Assembly (NCBI RefSeq): GCF_016827595.1
Contig: NZ_JAECMS010000004.1
Coordinates: 124,001 to 188,000, forward strand
Source of the DNA: Luteirhabdus pelagi
GTDB lineage: Bacteria > Bacteroidota > Bacteroidia > Flavobacteriales > Flavobacteriaceae
DNA length: 64,000 bases
Direction of reading: 5' to 3'
Shown: in pieces, positions 35,687-44,196 of the stretch
Layout: each line of letters opens with the position of its first letter
Position numbering within the stretch: the first letter of the stretch is position 1
Program-made: the position numbers and the translations under genes
Notes under the pieces: model-generated
Database searches by the model: none
Told to the model about the DNA's origin: nothing
The model's input: the letters and a program-made list of their open reading frames with translations, nothing else

Positions 35687-37141
35687 ATGATAAAGAAGAT
35701 AATATTAATATGTCTTGGCATTTTTTTCGTACAGTGCTCAGACGACCTAGAAGGACTTAATGAGGATGAAAAAGCCTTTAATGAAGTCCCAGGTGAAACA
35801 CTAATGACAAATGGTCAGCGCAATATGGTTGATCAGTTAGTGAACACCAATGTGAACTTAAATGTATTTCGCCTTTTTGCCCAATATTGGGGTGAGGCTA
35901 CCTATACAGATGAAGCAAATTATAATATTGTAACGAGAAGTATTCCTGAAAACCATTGGAATATCATGTATCGAGATGTCTTAAAAGATCTTGATGAAGC
36001 ATATCGCTTAATTGAAGCACAAGAAATCGTAAATGTGAGTCCCTCACAGTTTGAGGAAGATACTGCTATCAAAGCAAATAAGCTTGCAATAATCGAGGTA
36101 CAACGTGTTTTGGCGTATCAAATCCTTGTAGACACCTTTGCGGATATACCCTATTCCGAAGCGCTCGATGTTGACATTATCAACCCATCTTACGATGATG
36201 ATGAAGCCATTTATAATGATTTAATCTCTCGTTTGAATACTGCGATTGGAAATATAAACACTTCCTTTGGAAGCTTCGGCGGACAGGATTTAATTTACAA
36301 CGGAAACACCTCCTCTTGGTTGGCTTTAGCCAATTCGATTAAGCTTAGAATGGGGATGAGAATTGCCGATGTAGATCCTGCCCAAGCTGCAGAACTTGTT
36401 TCAAGCGCATCATCAAATATCATCGATAGCAATAGTGAAAACGCTACTATTGAATATTTATCGGCAACACCAAATACAAATCCATTATGGATAGATTTGG
36501 TACAAACTAACAGACGGGATTTTGTTCCTGCTGATACTTTCGTAAACCGTCTAAATGACCTAGAAGACCCAAGACGACCGATTTTCCTGGCAGATCCAAT
36601 CGATGGAGAATATATTGGTGCGCCATATGGATCTACAGTTAGTTATGACTCGTATTCGCATATCGGAGACATCTATTTTACTCAAGATTTGGAAGGACTA
36701 ATTTTTGATGCAGCAGAATCACATTTCTTGTTGGCAGAAGCCGTAGAAAGAGGGTTCATTGCTGGTGATGCCGAAGCATTATATGAGCAAGCAATTCGTC
36801 TTAACATGGAATATTGGGGAGTTGAATCTTCCGATATCGATTCATATATAAGTCAATCTGATGTTGATTATGCGACTGCCGAAGGCGATTATAAACAAAA
36901 AATCGGTGTTCAAAAATGGATTGCCTTGTATAACAGAGGGTTTGAAGGATGGACTGAATATAGAAGATTAGATTATCCACAATTAGAAGCACCTGAAGGT
37001 GCACAATCTGATATCGTTCCACTTCGCTTTACATATCCTGTAATTGAGCAAAACCTTAACTCTGGAAGCTATAATGCTGCCGCTTCTGCAATAGGAGGAG
37101 ATGAGCTTACAACTCCAGTGTTTTGGGATGTAAACAACTAA
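35687..37141 (+). CDS. SusD/RagB-family surface lipoprotein
   Basis: The 484-residue protein has a lipoprotein signal with lipobox FVQC (Cys17) followed by an acidic surface-export-like stretch (SDDLEGLNEDEK). The fold is helical with TPR-like repeats. The YWGEATYTDEANYN and KQKIGVQKWIALYNRGFEGWTEYRRLDYP blocks are typical of the SusD-like 2 subgroup. It caps the SusC barrel and captures substrate outside the cell. It begins 18 bp after susC and ends at a strong terminator, so the operon holds just these two genes. Confidence 0.93.
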   Translation: MIKKIILICLGIFFVQCSDDLEGLNEDEKAFNEVPGETLMTNGQRNMVDQLVNTNVNLNVFRLFAQYWGEATYTDEANYNIVTRSIPENHWNIMYRDVLKDLDEAYRLIEAQEIVNVSPSQFEEDTAIKANKLAIIEVQRVLAYQILVDTFADIPYSEALDVDIINPSYDDDEAIYNDLISRLNTAIGNINTSFGSFGGQDLIYNGNTSSWLALANSIKLRMGMRIADVDPAQAAELVSSASSNIIDSNSENATIEYLSATPNTNPLWIDLVQTNRRDFVPADTFVNRLNDLEDPRRPIFLADPIDGEYIGAPYGSTVSYDSYSHIGDIYFTQDLEGLIFDAAESHFLLAEAVERGFIAGDAEALYEQAIRLNMEYWGVESSDIDSYISQSDVDYATAEGDYKQKIGVQKWIALYNRGFEGWTEYRRLDYPQLEAPEGAQSDIVPLRFTYPVIEQNLNSGSYNAAASAIGGDELTTPVFWDVNN

Positions 37142-37182
37142 CGTAACATTCACCTAACTCTCCAGATTTATTTGAGTTAGCC

Positions 37183-37214
37183 AAAAAGCCGCCCCGAAAA
37201 GGGCGGCTTTTTTG
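37183..37214. terminator. bidirectional terminator after susD
   Basis: Stem AAGCCGCCC (37186-37194) pairs with GGGCGGCTT (37201-37209) around a 6-nt loop, with A- and T-runs on either side. It serves susD and the convergent gene. Confidence 0.92.
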
Positions 37215-37239
37215 ATTTTGATAATTCCTTTCGTTCTTC

Positions 37240-37770
37240 TTATCGTTTGCTCTCACCTTTAAAATGCTGCGACTTATTCGCAAACAAAACATTGAAGGTT
37301 GTCAAACTTCCATAACAACGTGTAATATATTGCTGTAGATCTATCTTCTCCGATTCTTCTAACGTCTTATGGCTATTAATTCTTTGTTCCATCACCCGAA
37401 GACGGTCGCGCAACATCGTAATCTTATGGAAAAACGTATCGATCGGGATTTCCTTCTCAGAAAGACTAGAATCCTTAGGCTTCAACACCAACGTTCCACC
37501 TTTATATTTATCGGCAATAGGCGTGACCTCACTAACATCGCTCCACTTTTTTAAAATTTGACGCAAACTTCGCTCTACTTCATAAAAACTAACCGTATCC
37601 AAATCGTCTTCCGAAGCTTCAATCACCTCAAAATCTGCATCTAATTCCAGGGTTTCCAAACCACGGTCGATAAATGTAACCCAATACATATTGGACGCTA
37701 CGTTCGTAATAACACCTTTCCCATATTCGGAATGCTCGATTCTCGATCCAATTCCTAACAATTTATTCAT
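37240..37770 (-). CDS. conserved hypothetical protein with small N-terminal beta domain
   Basis: The 176-residue soluble protein opens with GIGSRIEHSEYGKGVITNV followed by MYWVTFIDRGLETL. That is an SH3/tudor-like pattern resembling the small domains appended to DNA and RNA helicases. The remainder is helical and charged (EVERSLRQILKKW; KITMLRDRLRVMEQRINSHK), possibly a coiled coil for self-association. A nucleic-acid or helicase partner is a guess from this pattern only. It is divergent from hemN and not in an operon. Confidence 0.6.
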   Translation of the reverse strand: MNKLLGIGSRIEHSEYGKGVITNVASNMYWVTFIDRGLETLELDADFEVIEASEDDLDTVSFYEVERSLRQILKKWSDVSEVTPIADKYKGGTLVLKPKDSSLSEKEIPIDTFFHKITMLRDRLRVMEQRINSHKTLEESEKIDLQQYITRCYGSLTTFNVLFANKSQHFKGESKR

Positions 37771-37836
37771 GTCTTTGTTTTTTAATTTGAAAATGAAATG
37801 TAGCTATTTTTTAATTGAGATGCACACCGCTTCCAA

Positions 37837-37880
37837 CTGACCGATGTCATTTTCAACCAAAGGCTCCACGGTTACCTTTG
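37837..37880 (+). promoter_or_regulatory. hemN promoter with CRP/FNR-type dyad
   Basis: The dyad CTGAC-CGAT-GTCAT at 37837-37850 is centred at 37843.5. The exact -7 element TACCTTTG is at 37873-37880, so the centre-to-element distance is 29.5 bp. That puts the dyad near -41.5 relative to a start near 37885, the class II activator position. The same dyad and spacing recur before ccoS and ccoI. Confidence 0.7.
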
Positions 37881-37898
37881 CCTGAAAGATTTTTGAAG

Positions 37899-39263
37899 AT
37901 GACGACTCCCTTAGTGCAAAAATACAATGTGGCGGGACCTCGCTATACGAGCTACCCCACTGTTCCCTATTGGGATGCCACATCCTTTTCAACTGAAAAA
38001 TACATCCATAGCCTACAGCGAAGCTTTTCAGAAACAAATGCTTCGGAAGGCATCAGTATTTATATTCACCTTCCCTTCTGTGAAAGTCTTTGCACCTTTT
38101 GCGGCTGTAACAAACGCATCACCAAGAATCATGGCGTGGAAATACCCTATCTCGAATCGGTACTAAAGGAATGGGAGTTGTATTGCGACGTTTTTGATGA
38201 AACACCCATAATTCAAGAATTACATCTTGGTGGCGGCACCCCTACTTTCTTTTCACCTGAAAACCTAAAGGCACTTATCGACGGTATTTTTAACAAAGCT
38301 GTTAAGGCGTCGAAAGCAGAACTAAGCTTCGAGGGGCATCCAAACAACACCACCCTAGAACATTTGCAAAAATTAGCCTCGCTAGGATTCAATCGCGTAA
38401 GTTATGGGGTTCAGGATTATAACGAAAGCGTTCAAAAAGCAATTCACCGAATCCAACCCTTCGAAAATGTAAAGGCCGCAACTGATAATTCACGAAAGGC
38501 GGGCTTTACTTCCGTAGGACATGATATTATTTTCGGTCTACCGTTCCAAACCAAGGAACATATTATTCATACCATCGAGCGCACCAAGGAATTGATGCCC
38601 GACCGCATCGCATTTTACAGCTATGCCCATGTACCATGGATTAAAGGAAATGGACAACGCGGTTTTAAGGATGAAGACCTTCCTTCAGCTTCAGAAAAGC
38701 GAGCACAATACGAAATCGGGAAAAAGATGTTGTTGGAGGCCGGTTATATCGAAATCGGTATGGATCATTTTGCACTTCCCTCCGATTCGCTTTATAAAGC
38801 TATCGAGGCCAGGACCATCCATCGAAATTTTATGGGCTATACGTCGTCCAAAACCCAAATGATGATTGGGCTTGGCGTTTCTGCCATCGGCGATAGCTGG
38901 TATGGCTTCGGTCAGAACGTAAAGGTCGTAGAGGAATACCAAGCCATGATCGAAGAAGGTAGTTTCCCGCTATATCGCGGCCATATATTATCCTATGAAG
39001 ATCTTGTGGTACGGCACCACATTCTAAATCTTATGTGCCAATTAAAAACCGATTGGTTTGCGCCCGAGGATTGGTTTCCAGAATTAACCGATTCGTTGAT
39101 AAAACTTAAGGAAATGCAAGAAGATGGGCTGCTTCAGATCAATTCAAAAACACTTCGCATTACCGAAAAAGGCCGACCCTTTGTTCGAAATGCTTGTATG
39201 GCATTCGACCTATTATTACAACGTAACAAACCCGAAACACAGTTGTTTTCGATGACTGTGTGA
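37899..39263 (+). CDS. hemN: oxygen-independent coproporphyrinogen III oxidase
   Basis: The 454-residue radical SAM enzyme decarboxylates coproporphyrinogen III without O2, supplying haem under micro-oxic conditions. The cluster motif is C-x3-C-x2-C-x-C (LPFCESLCTFCGCNK, about 58-72). Further HemN blocks are HLGGGTPTF, SFEGHPNNTT, RVSYGVQDYN and IGMDHFALP. I start at the ATG at 37899 (MTTPLVQKYNVAGPRYTSYP), which is 18 bp after the -7 element; a longer frame to 37815 is excluded by the promoter. It is followed by ric after 16 bp. Confidence 0.95.
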   Translation: MTTPLVQKYNVAGPRYTSYPTVPYWDATSFSTEKYIHSLQRSFSETNASEGISIYIHLPFCESLCTFCGCNKRITKNHGVEIPYLESVLKEWELYCDVFDETPIIQELHLGGGTPTFFSPENLKALIDGIFNKAVKASKAELSFEGHPNNTTLEHLQKLASLGFNRVSYGVQDYNESVQKAIHRIQPFENVKAATDNSRKAGFTSVGHDIIFGLPFQTKEHIIHTIERTKELMPDRIAFYSYAHVPWIKGNGQRGFKDEDLPSASEKRAQYEIGKKMLLEAGYIEIGMDHFALPSDSLYKAIEARTIHRNFMGYTSSKTQMMIGLGVSAIGDSWYGFGQNVKVVEEYQAMIEEGSFPLYRGHILSYEDLVVRHHILNLMCQLKTDWFAPEDWFPELTDSLIKLKEMQEDGLLQINSKTLRITEKGRPFVRNACMAFDLLLQRNKPETQLFSMTV

Positions 39264-39279
39264 TACAAAAACCCATATT

Positions 39280-40014
39280 ATGAGTATTACAGATGAAAAA
39301 ACCATCGCGGAAATAGTTTCCACCAACATCAAAGCCTCCCATATCTTTAAAAAACACGGAATTGATTTCTGTTGTGGCGGTGGGATTACGGTCAAAAAAG
39401 CCTGCGAGAAAAAAGGAATCGAGTATTCAAAAGTACTAGAAGAATTAAGACATTTCGATGCTCCGGTAGTTGGCGATTACGATTATAACAATTGGAAGCT
39501 CGATGCCCTTATCGAACATATTGTAGCGGTACATCATCTTTACGTAGAGGAAAATATTCCATTAGTATTACAGTACGCCGAAAAGGTGGCCAAGGTTCAC
39601 GGGCATCACTATACTGAAACTATCGAAATATTGAACTTATTCAAAATCGTAGCAGGCGACTTAAGCAGTCATATGAAGAAGGAAGAATTGATTCTATTTC
39701 CCTTCATCCAAAAGATGGTCCTGGCAAGTGAAACAGGAATGCCACTGGAAATTCCCCATTTTGTTGAAGTTGCCAATCCGATAGCCATGATGGAAGATGA
39801 ACATGAAACCGCTGGTAACCTGTTCAAGGAAATCGGCAGACTTACAAACAACTATACAGCACCGGAAGGCGCTTGTAATACGTTTAGAGCGTTGTACGAT
39901 AAATTAGCGGAGTTTGAGGAAGACCTTCACCTTCATATTCATTTGGAGAATAATATCCTTCACCCCAAAGCACTCGAACTAGAAAAGAAACTGACGAGAA
40001 AATCGTCGCACTAA
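39280..40014 (+). CDS. ric: iron-sulfur cluster repair di-iron protein Ric (ScdA/YtfE)
   Basis: The 244-residue protein has an N-terminal ScdA domain with the CCGGG motif (FCCGGG, about 31-36). A hemerythrin-like four-helix domain follows, whose iron-ligand His and Glu residues appear in HIVAVHHLYVEE, HGHHYTETIE, SSHMKKEELILFPF, EDEHETAGN and HIHLENNILHP. Ric proteins repair Fe-S clusters damaged by nitric oxide or oxidants. Cotranscription with hemN makes sense because HemN is a labile Fe-S enzyme and both belong to low-oxygen physiology. Confidence 0.94.
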   Translation: MSITDEKTIAEIVSTNIKASHIFKKHGIDFCCGGGITVKKACEKKGIEYSKVLEELRHFDAPVVGDYDYNNWKLDALIEHIVAVHHLYVEENIPLVLQYAEKVAKVHGHHYTETIEILNLFKIVAGDLSSHMKKEELILFPFIQKMVLASETGMPLEIPHFVEVANPIAMMEDEHETAGNLFKEIGRLTNNYTAPEGACNTFRALYDKLAEFEEDLHLHIHLENNILHPKALELEKKLTRKSSH

Positions 40015-40030
40015 CCATTCTTCAAGTATG

Positions 40031-40065
40031 AAAAAAAGCCCTTCCAAAACGGAGGGCTTTTCTTT
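40031..40065. terminator. bidirectional terminator between ric and the cco operon
   Basis: AAAGCCC (40035-40041) pairs with GGGCTTT (40054-40060), extended by a CC/GG pair, with A- and T-runs on both sides. Confidence 0.88.
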
Positions 40066-40085
40066 TACCAATATAAATGCATGTA

Positions 40086-40217
40086 TTATTCTTTCTTTCC
40101 ACCTCCGGCAACCATCTTATATACAATGACCGAAAGCAACACTACAACGGCGGCAAAAACACCGATCATAAACACCCCATTGCCCCAATCTACCAAAGGA
40201 ATTATTGTCTGTATCAT
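40086..40217 (-). CDS. 43-residue single-pass membrane protein
   Basis: The short frame runs from ATG at 40217 to TAA at 40086 and encodes MIQTIIPLVDWGNGVFMIG, then FAAVVVLLSVIVYKMVAGG and a basic-acidic tail KKE. One membrane segment (about residues 15-36) would have its C-terminus in the cytoplasm. It begins 11 bp after the tauE-like stop and ends just before the shared terminator, so it is the last gene of the cco operon. Small subunits are common in haem-copper oxidases (CcoQ here is 62 residues). A role in oxidase assembly or stability is inferred from position only. Confidence 0.65.
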   Translation of the reverse strand: MIQTIIPLVDWGNGVFMIGVFAAVVVLLSVIVYKMVAGGGKKE

Positions 40218-40228
40218 ATCTTATTATT

Positions 40229-40975
40229 TTAAAGGTTAGTATTTTTTGTAAGCTGAACGTCGGCCATCGTCGGATTATGACATTCATAATTTGCTTCTAT
40301 CGTAGGCTGCATCGGTTTAGGAGAAATGTAGGGTATTCCCAAGCCCAATCCGCGTAGGACAAACAGACAACCAATTAATATCACAAACACCGGAATAGCC
40401 TTTCGAATGCGTTGCCGCACCTGTCCGTTCAAGAAATTACCAATGTAAATCGCTGTCGTCATGAGCGGAATCGTTCCCGCACCAAATAAGACCATATACA
40501 AACTGCCTTCCCAAGTATTTCCCACTGCCAAAGCACCAAACACTGCCATATACACTAACCCACAAGGTAAAAACCCGTTTAGGAACCCGATGGTTAGAAA
40601 AGTGTCAGGCGATTTTTTTTTGAGGGCAGCACCCAGGTTGCTTTTCACCTTTCCGATAATACGGTATAATGGCTTGGCTAGCGAAATTTTTTGAAATTGC
40701 TTATACGGCAGCAGCACAAGCACTATCATCAATAACCCTATGGCTATGGTAAGTTGTTGTTGTAAACCGAAAAGGTTTAGTCCTTTTCCTACCAATCCAA
40801 AGACCAATCCTATTAATGCATACGCAAACAAACGGCCTCCGTGGTATAAGCTCAACTGACCGATCTTCTTTACCGAATTGTTTCTGTCCAATGGCAATAA
40901 GAAGGCAATGGGCCCACACATACCGACGCAGTGAAAGCTTCCTAACAAACCGAATAAAAAGGCCGTGGCTAACAT
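40229..40975 (-). CDS. sulfite exporter TauE/SafE-family protein of the cbb3 locus
   Basis: The 248-residue polytopic membrane protein starts LFGLLGSFHCVGMCGPIAF, with the HC-x3-C pattern found in the UreH/DsbD-like branch that accompanies cco genes in Bacteroidota. About six membrane segments are visible, with a repeat of the motif type at FLNGFLPCGLVYMA. Location right after ccoH suggests copper delivery or cytochrome c biogenesis for the oxidase rather than sulfite export. It starts 10 bp after ccoH. Confidence 0.82.
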   Translation of the reverse strand: MLATAFLFGLLGSFHCVGMCGPIAFLLPLDRNNSVKKIGQLSLYHGGRLFAYALIGLVFGLVGKGLNLFGLQQQLTIAIGLLMIVLVLLPYKQFQKISLAKPLYRIIGKVKSNLGAALKKKSPDTFLTIGFLNGFLPCGLVYMAVFGALAVGNTWEGSLYMVLFGAGTIPLMTTAIYIGNFLNGQVRQRIRKAIPVFVILIGCLFVLRGLGLGIPYISPKPMQPTIEANYECHNPTMADVQLTKNTNL

Positions 40976-40985
40976 ATTAATCTAT

Positions 40986-41435
40986 TTAGTAAACGATTTC
41001 GTCTCTATAAAGGAAGGATTTGCCATCCTGATCCCAAGCAATCGTAATGTTCCAACGACCATCCAACAAGCGTTCGTCAGGTATGAGCAATTGAGTACTG
41101 GAAAGTTTCAATGGAAGTAGAAAATCCAGCTGCTTATTGGATGGTCTATATAGGAACACTGTACCGTCAAGTGTTTTATTATTCATCATCTCCTGGGGAA
41201 AAGTGAGGAGATAGCCTTTATCTGTCTTCTCCCCGGAAATGGCACCTGATAGTAACGTTAGGTTCTTTTCAGCGTCTATTTCGCTTTGGTATGCGAGATC
41301 CTTTTGATAGTATTCTTCTACTACCAGATCGTAATCGTACTGGCTATCGGTGCTCATGCGTATCACGAAGAACATGATAAAAGCGATGAATAACACAATT
41401 CCGATAGCGATTCCTGTTCCCCAATTTATTTTCAT
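40986..41435 (-). CDS. ccoH: CcoH/FixH-family oxidase assembly protein
   Basis: The 149-residue protein has one N-terminal membrane anchor (GTGIAIGIVLFIAFIMFFVI, about 5-24) and a periplasmic beta domain. The opening MKINWGTGIAIGI and the YDYDLVVEEYYQKDLAYQSEID block are typical of Bacteroidota FixH. It assists cbb3 oxidase assembly. It is separated from ccoG by 110 bp that contain a TAG-rich repeat, so the operon has a spacer here. Confidence 0.88.
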   Translation of the reverse strand: MKINWGTGIAIGIVLFIAFIMFFVIRMSTDSQYDYDLVVEEYYQKDLAYQSEIDAEKNLTLLSGAISGEKTDKGYLLTFPQEMMNNKTLDGTVFLYRPSNKQLDFLLPLKLSSTQLLIPDERLLDGRWNITIAWDQDGKSFLYRDEIVY

Positions 41436-41545
41436 AATTATTGTTTTTAGTTGTTTTTGGCGGGCTGCCCTGCTCTTTTAGACCTGCCGGGTTTCAATCT
41501 GTTTCAACACCATCAACTACCTCTTTTAAGACTACAGACTATAGA
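41436..41545 (-). repeat. spacer with TAG-rich repeat after the ccoG stop
   Basis: On the coding (minus) strand the sequence after the ccoG TAA contains three tandem units of the form TAGTCTA/TGTAGTCT (plus strand 41525-41545). This matches the style of the tract at 990-1289. The remainder (GGCGGGCTGCCCTGCTC and CTGCCGGGTTTCAATC) has short inverted pieces but no clear terminator. Confidence 0.6.
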
Positions 41546-42967
41546 CTACTTAAAACTTCTCGGTCCTAAGAAAGCAGTTGTGGTGGTTTCAATCAATTCT
41601 TCGCCACTATACACCCCGATTTTCACGCGGTCCTTATCGCCACTCAAGGCGCTGGCGTTTATTTCAATAAACAAGGTTCCTTCCGATAATCCCTGCTTCG
41701 GCACATCGAAGGCATCCTTGGTTACTAGTTCTATGGTTCCTTTATGCGACAATAACTTGAAGTGAATGTCTTCCACCGCTTCTGTGGTCTTATTCACCAA
41801 CTTATAGGTATACACATTACTGATCATGTTATTCTCCTTGTGCTCGTACAACTGACCTGGCAATCGCAGCACACGTGCTTCCAAATCGTTTCGCAAGAAT
41901 AGCATTCCGACCAACACACCGATCAAGATGACCAATACTGCGCTATACCCCTTCAATCGAGCATTGAACTGAAACTTGGCTTTCTTCTCGATATTCTCTT
42001 CACTCGCATAGCGAATCAATCCCTTCGGAAGATTCACCTTTTCCATTATGCTATCGCACGCATCGATACAAGCGGTACAGTTTACACATTCCAACTGTGT
42101 TCCGTTTCGGATGTCGATACCCGTCGGACAAACATGCACACACTGAAAACAATCGATGCAATCGCCTTTTCCAGAGGCTGCACGATCTTCTTTCTTGTTG
42201 AACTTTGCACGTCCTTCCTCTTTCTCACCTCGTTTATGGTCGTAGGCCACCACAATACTTTTGTTGTCCAACAATACCCCTTGCAACCTTCCATACGGAC
42301 AGGCGATAATACATACCTGCTCCCGAAACCAAGCAAAGACAAAGTAGAAAACGCCCGTAAATATGAGCAGCGATATAAAGGTGCTCATGTTTTCAATCGG
42401 ACCTTCGGTGACGTACTCCAACAGCTTATCACTTCCAATGAGGTAGGCCAAGAAAATATTGGCAATCAAAAACGAAATAATAAAGAACACAAACCATTTC
42501 AACCCTTTCTTTCGGATTTTCTCCGCATTCCACGGTTGCTTATTCAATCGAATTTGCTTGCCGCGGTCGCCTTCAATGGCATATTCAATTCTTCGGAACA
42601 CCATTTCCATGAAAATGGTCTGCGGACAAATCCATCCACAGAAAATACGTCCGAAGGCCACCGTAAAGAAAATCACAAACACCACTCCTATGATCATCGA
42701 GATCACGAATAAGTGAAAGTCCTGAGGCCAAAATGGAAATCCAAAAATATTGAACCGTCGCTCCAGCACATTGAACATCAAGAACTGGTTCCCATTTATC
42801 TTGATAAACGGTGCGGAAAATAAGAATGCCAGTAAAAAGTAACTTACGTACTTTCGGTATTCATAGAATTTACCGGATGGCTTCTTGGGGAATACCCAAG
42901 CGCGTTTTCCTTCTTCATTAACAGTTGCGATACTATCGCGAAACGATTCGTTTTTTGGAGCTTCCAT
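41546..42967 (-). CDS. ccoG: cbb3 oxidase accessory ferredoxin CcoG
   Basis: The 473-residue membrane iron-sulfur protein has about five membrane segments. A cytoplasmic-loop CGWICPQTIFMEMVFR motif is followed by two ferredoxin-type [4Fe-4S] motifs (CIDCFQCVHVCP and CVNCTACIDACD) and a C-terminal Ig-like periplasmic domain. CcoG is a copper-reducing accessory factor in cbb3 assembly in studied bacteria. It lies 40 bp after ccoP in the operon. Confidence 0.95.
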   Translation of the reverse strand: MEAPKNESFRDSIATVNEEGKRAWVFPKKPSGKFYEYRKYVSYFLLAFLFSAPFIKINGNQFLMFNVLERRFNIFGFPFWPQDFHLFVISMIIGVVFVIFFTVAFGRIFCGWICPQTIFMEMVFRRIEYAIEGDRGKQIRLNKQPWNAEKIRKKGLKWFVFFIISFLIANIFLAYLIGSDKLLEYVTEGPIENMSTFISLLIFTGVFYFVFAWFREQVCIIACPYGRLQGVLLDNKSIVVAYDHKRGEKEEGRAKFNKKEDRAASGKGDCIDCFQCVHVCPTGIDIRNGTQLECVNCTACIDACDSIMEKVNLPKGLIRYASEENIEKKAKFQFNARLKGYSAVLVILIGVLVGMLFLRNDLEARVLRLPGQLYEHKENNMISNVYTYKLVNKTTEAVEDIHFKLLSHKGTIELVTKDAFDVPKQGLSEGTLFIEINASALSGDKDRVKIGVYSGEELIETTTTAFLGPRSFK

Positions 42968-43007
42968 TGTTTGTTTTTCAGCTGTTGGTTGTTGGTTGAG
43001 TCAGCTG
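42968..43007 (-). repeat. short repeat spacer after the ccoP stop
   Basis: On the minus strand the first bases after the ccoP TAA read CAGCTG, then CAACCAACAACCAA, then CAGCTG again, so a short tandem CAAC tract lies between two copies of CAGCTG. It is another repeat placed directly at a stop codon. Confidence 0.5.
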
Positions 43008-44009
43008 TTATTTTTCATCTTCCGCGTCTTCTTGCTCTTGGACGACATCGCCCGTTACCGGTTGGTCTTCCATAATTACTTGAATCTTGGTGCTATCGAT
43101 CATTTCAACATCTACTTCTTCAATAGCAGCATCGGGATCGACCCAAATGTCACCTTCAGGATCCTTAGGATCAGCTGGCGTGGTACCGTGCATACTAAGC
43201 ACATAACTTGCCACTTGCGCCATTTCAACAGGTTTTAGGTCTGTTTTCCAAGACACCATCCCTTTCCCGGCGCGACCTCCTTCAGAAATCGTATTGAAGA
43301 CATTCTTGATACCACCGCCCAAAATCCAATAATCATCGACAAGGTTTGGTCCGATACCACCACCCATGTCAACCTTGTGGCAGGCAACACAGTTTGCTTC
43401 AAAAATCATCTTACCAGCATTCACGTCTTCTTCACCCGTTAGAATTTCAACGGTATTTACATCCACCAAGTTTTTAGCGGTCTTTTTATATTCTTCAATC
43501 TCGGCACGTGCTTCAGCTACGGCGATTTCATATTCTTCAACCTGATTGCTATCCTGGAAGATATGGTAGCGTACCAAATACACTACGGCAAAGATGATGG
43601 TGACATAGAAAAGGTATACCCACCATGGTGGTAAGGTATTGTCCAATTCGCGAATACCATCGTAATTATGGTCTAATACGATTTCACCTTCCTTCTCGAT
43701 TGGTTTTTTATCGAGCAGCTTTTTATACATACGCTTCCACCATCCGAACTGATTTTCCTTCCGTACTTTTTCAGCTTCCATGTAGCGTTCCTGACCTTGT
43801 TCGTCAAGCCCTCGGAACATAATGCTTTTTAACGCTTCTGCTACTACTTCAATAGCAACAGAGAACATAAAGAGTACCGCCAGGACGGCCCAGATAATCG
43901 GATACTTTTCGATGGCCCATTGCTCGCCGGAGTCGAGTGTAAACTCCAGGAGGAAAAAGGCAATGGCCATAAAGCCTATAACTCGTAAATAAGATGCTGT
44001 GGTTTTCAT
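43008..44009 (-). CDS. ccoP: cbb3 oxidase cytochrome c subunit CcoP, single haem
   Basis: The 333-residue subunit has membrane segments near the N-terminus (ten-residue spaced hydrophobics from 9 to 60) and at PPWWVYLFYVTIIFAVVYLV (about 130-149). The latter carries the conserved CcoP entry. A cytochrome c domain with one haem site, ANCVACHK (near residue 211), follows. Proteobacterial CcoP has two CxxCH sites; only one is present here. The C-terminal 50 residues are strongly acidic (DPDAAIEEVDVEMID to EQEDAEDEK). Its ATG overlaps the ccoQ stop (44006-44009). Confidence 0.93.
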   Translation of the reverse strand: MKTTASYLRVIGFMAIAFFLLEFTLDSGEQWAIEKYPIIWAVLAVLFMFSVAIEVVAEALKSIMFRGLDEQGQERYMEAEKVRKENQFGWWKRMYKKLLDKKPIEKEGEIVLDHNYDGIRELDNTLPPWWVYLFYVTIIFAVVYLVRYHIFQDSNQVEEYEIAVAEARAEIEEYKKTAKNLVDVNTVEILTGEEDVNAGKMIFEANCVACHKVDMGGGIGPNLVDDYWILGGGIKNVFNTISEGGRAGKGMVSWKTDLKPVEMAQVASYVLSMHGTTPADPKDPEGDIWVDPDAAIEEVDVEMIDSTKIQVIMEDQPVTGDVVQEQEDAEDEK

Positions 44010-44194
44010 AAGAGTTGGTCGTTTTTATCGGTTTCCAAAGGGATGTTGCTTACCTCCTTGACATGTTCTTTCTTAGCCGTGCATACCCACCAAAAAAGGG
44101 CTACGAAAAAGATAAAGAACACGAGTAGGGAGAAGATAGGGTAGACTTCTACCCCATCTATATTTTCTAAATTTCCTTTTACGAACTTTAACAT
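44006..44194 (-). CDS. ccoQ: cbb3 oxidase small subunit CcoQ
   Basis: The 62-residue protein has one membrane segment (FSLLVFFIFFVALFWWVC, about 21-38) and a charged cytoplasmic tail (TAKKEHVKEV). Position between ccoNO and ccoP, size and topology identify it as the CcoQ-like stabilising subunit. It starts 2 bp after ccoNO and overlaps ccoP by four bases. Confidence 0.85.
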   Translation of the reverse strand: MLKFVKGNLENIDGVEVYPIFSLLVFFIFFVALFWWVCTAKKEHVKEVSNIPLETDKNDQLL

Positions 44195-44196
44195 GA

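Noticed and set aside
32447-37141. A polysaccharide utilisation locus around susC-susD.
   Set aside because: No glycoside hydrolase, lyase, sulfatase or hybrid sensor is adjacent, and the operon is closed by a terminator. Only the transporter pair is supported.
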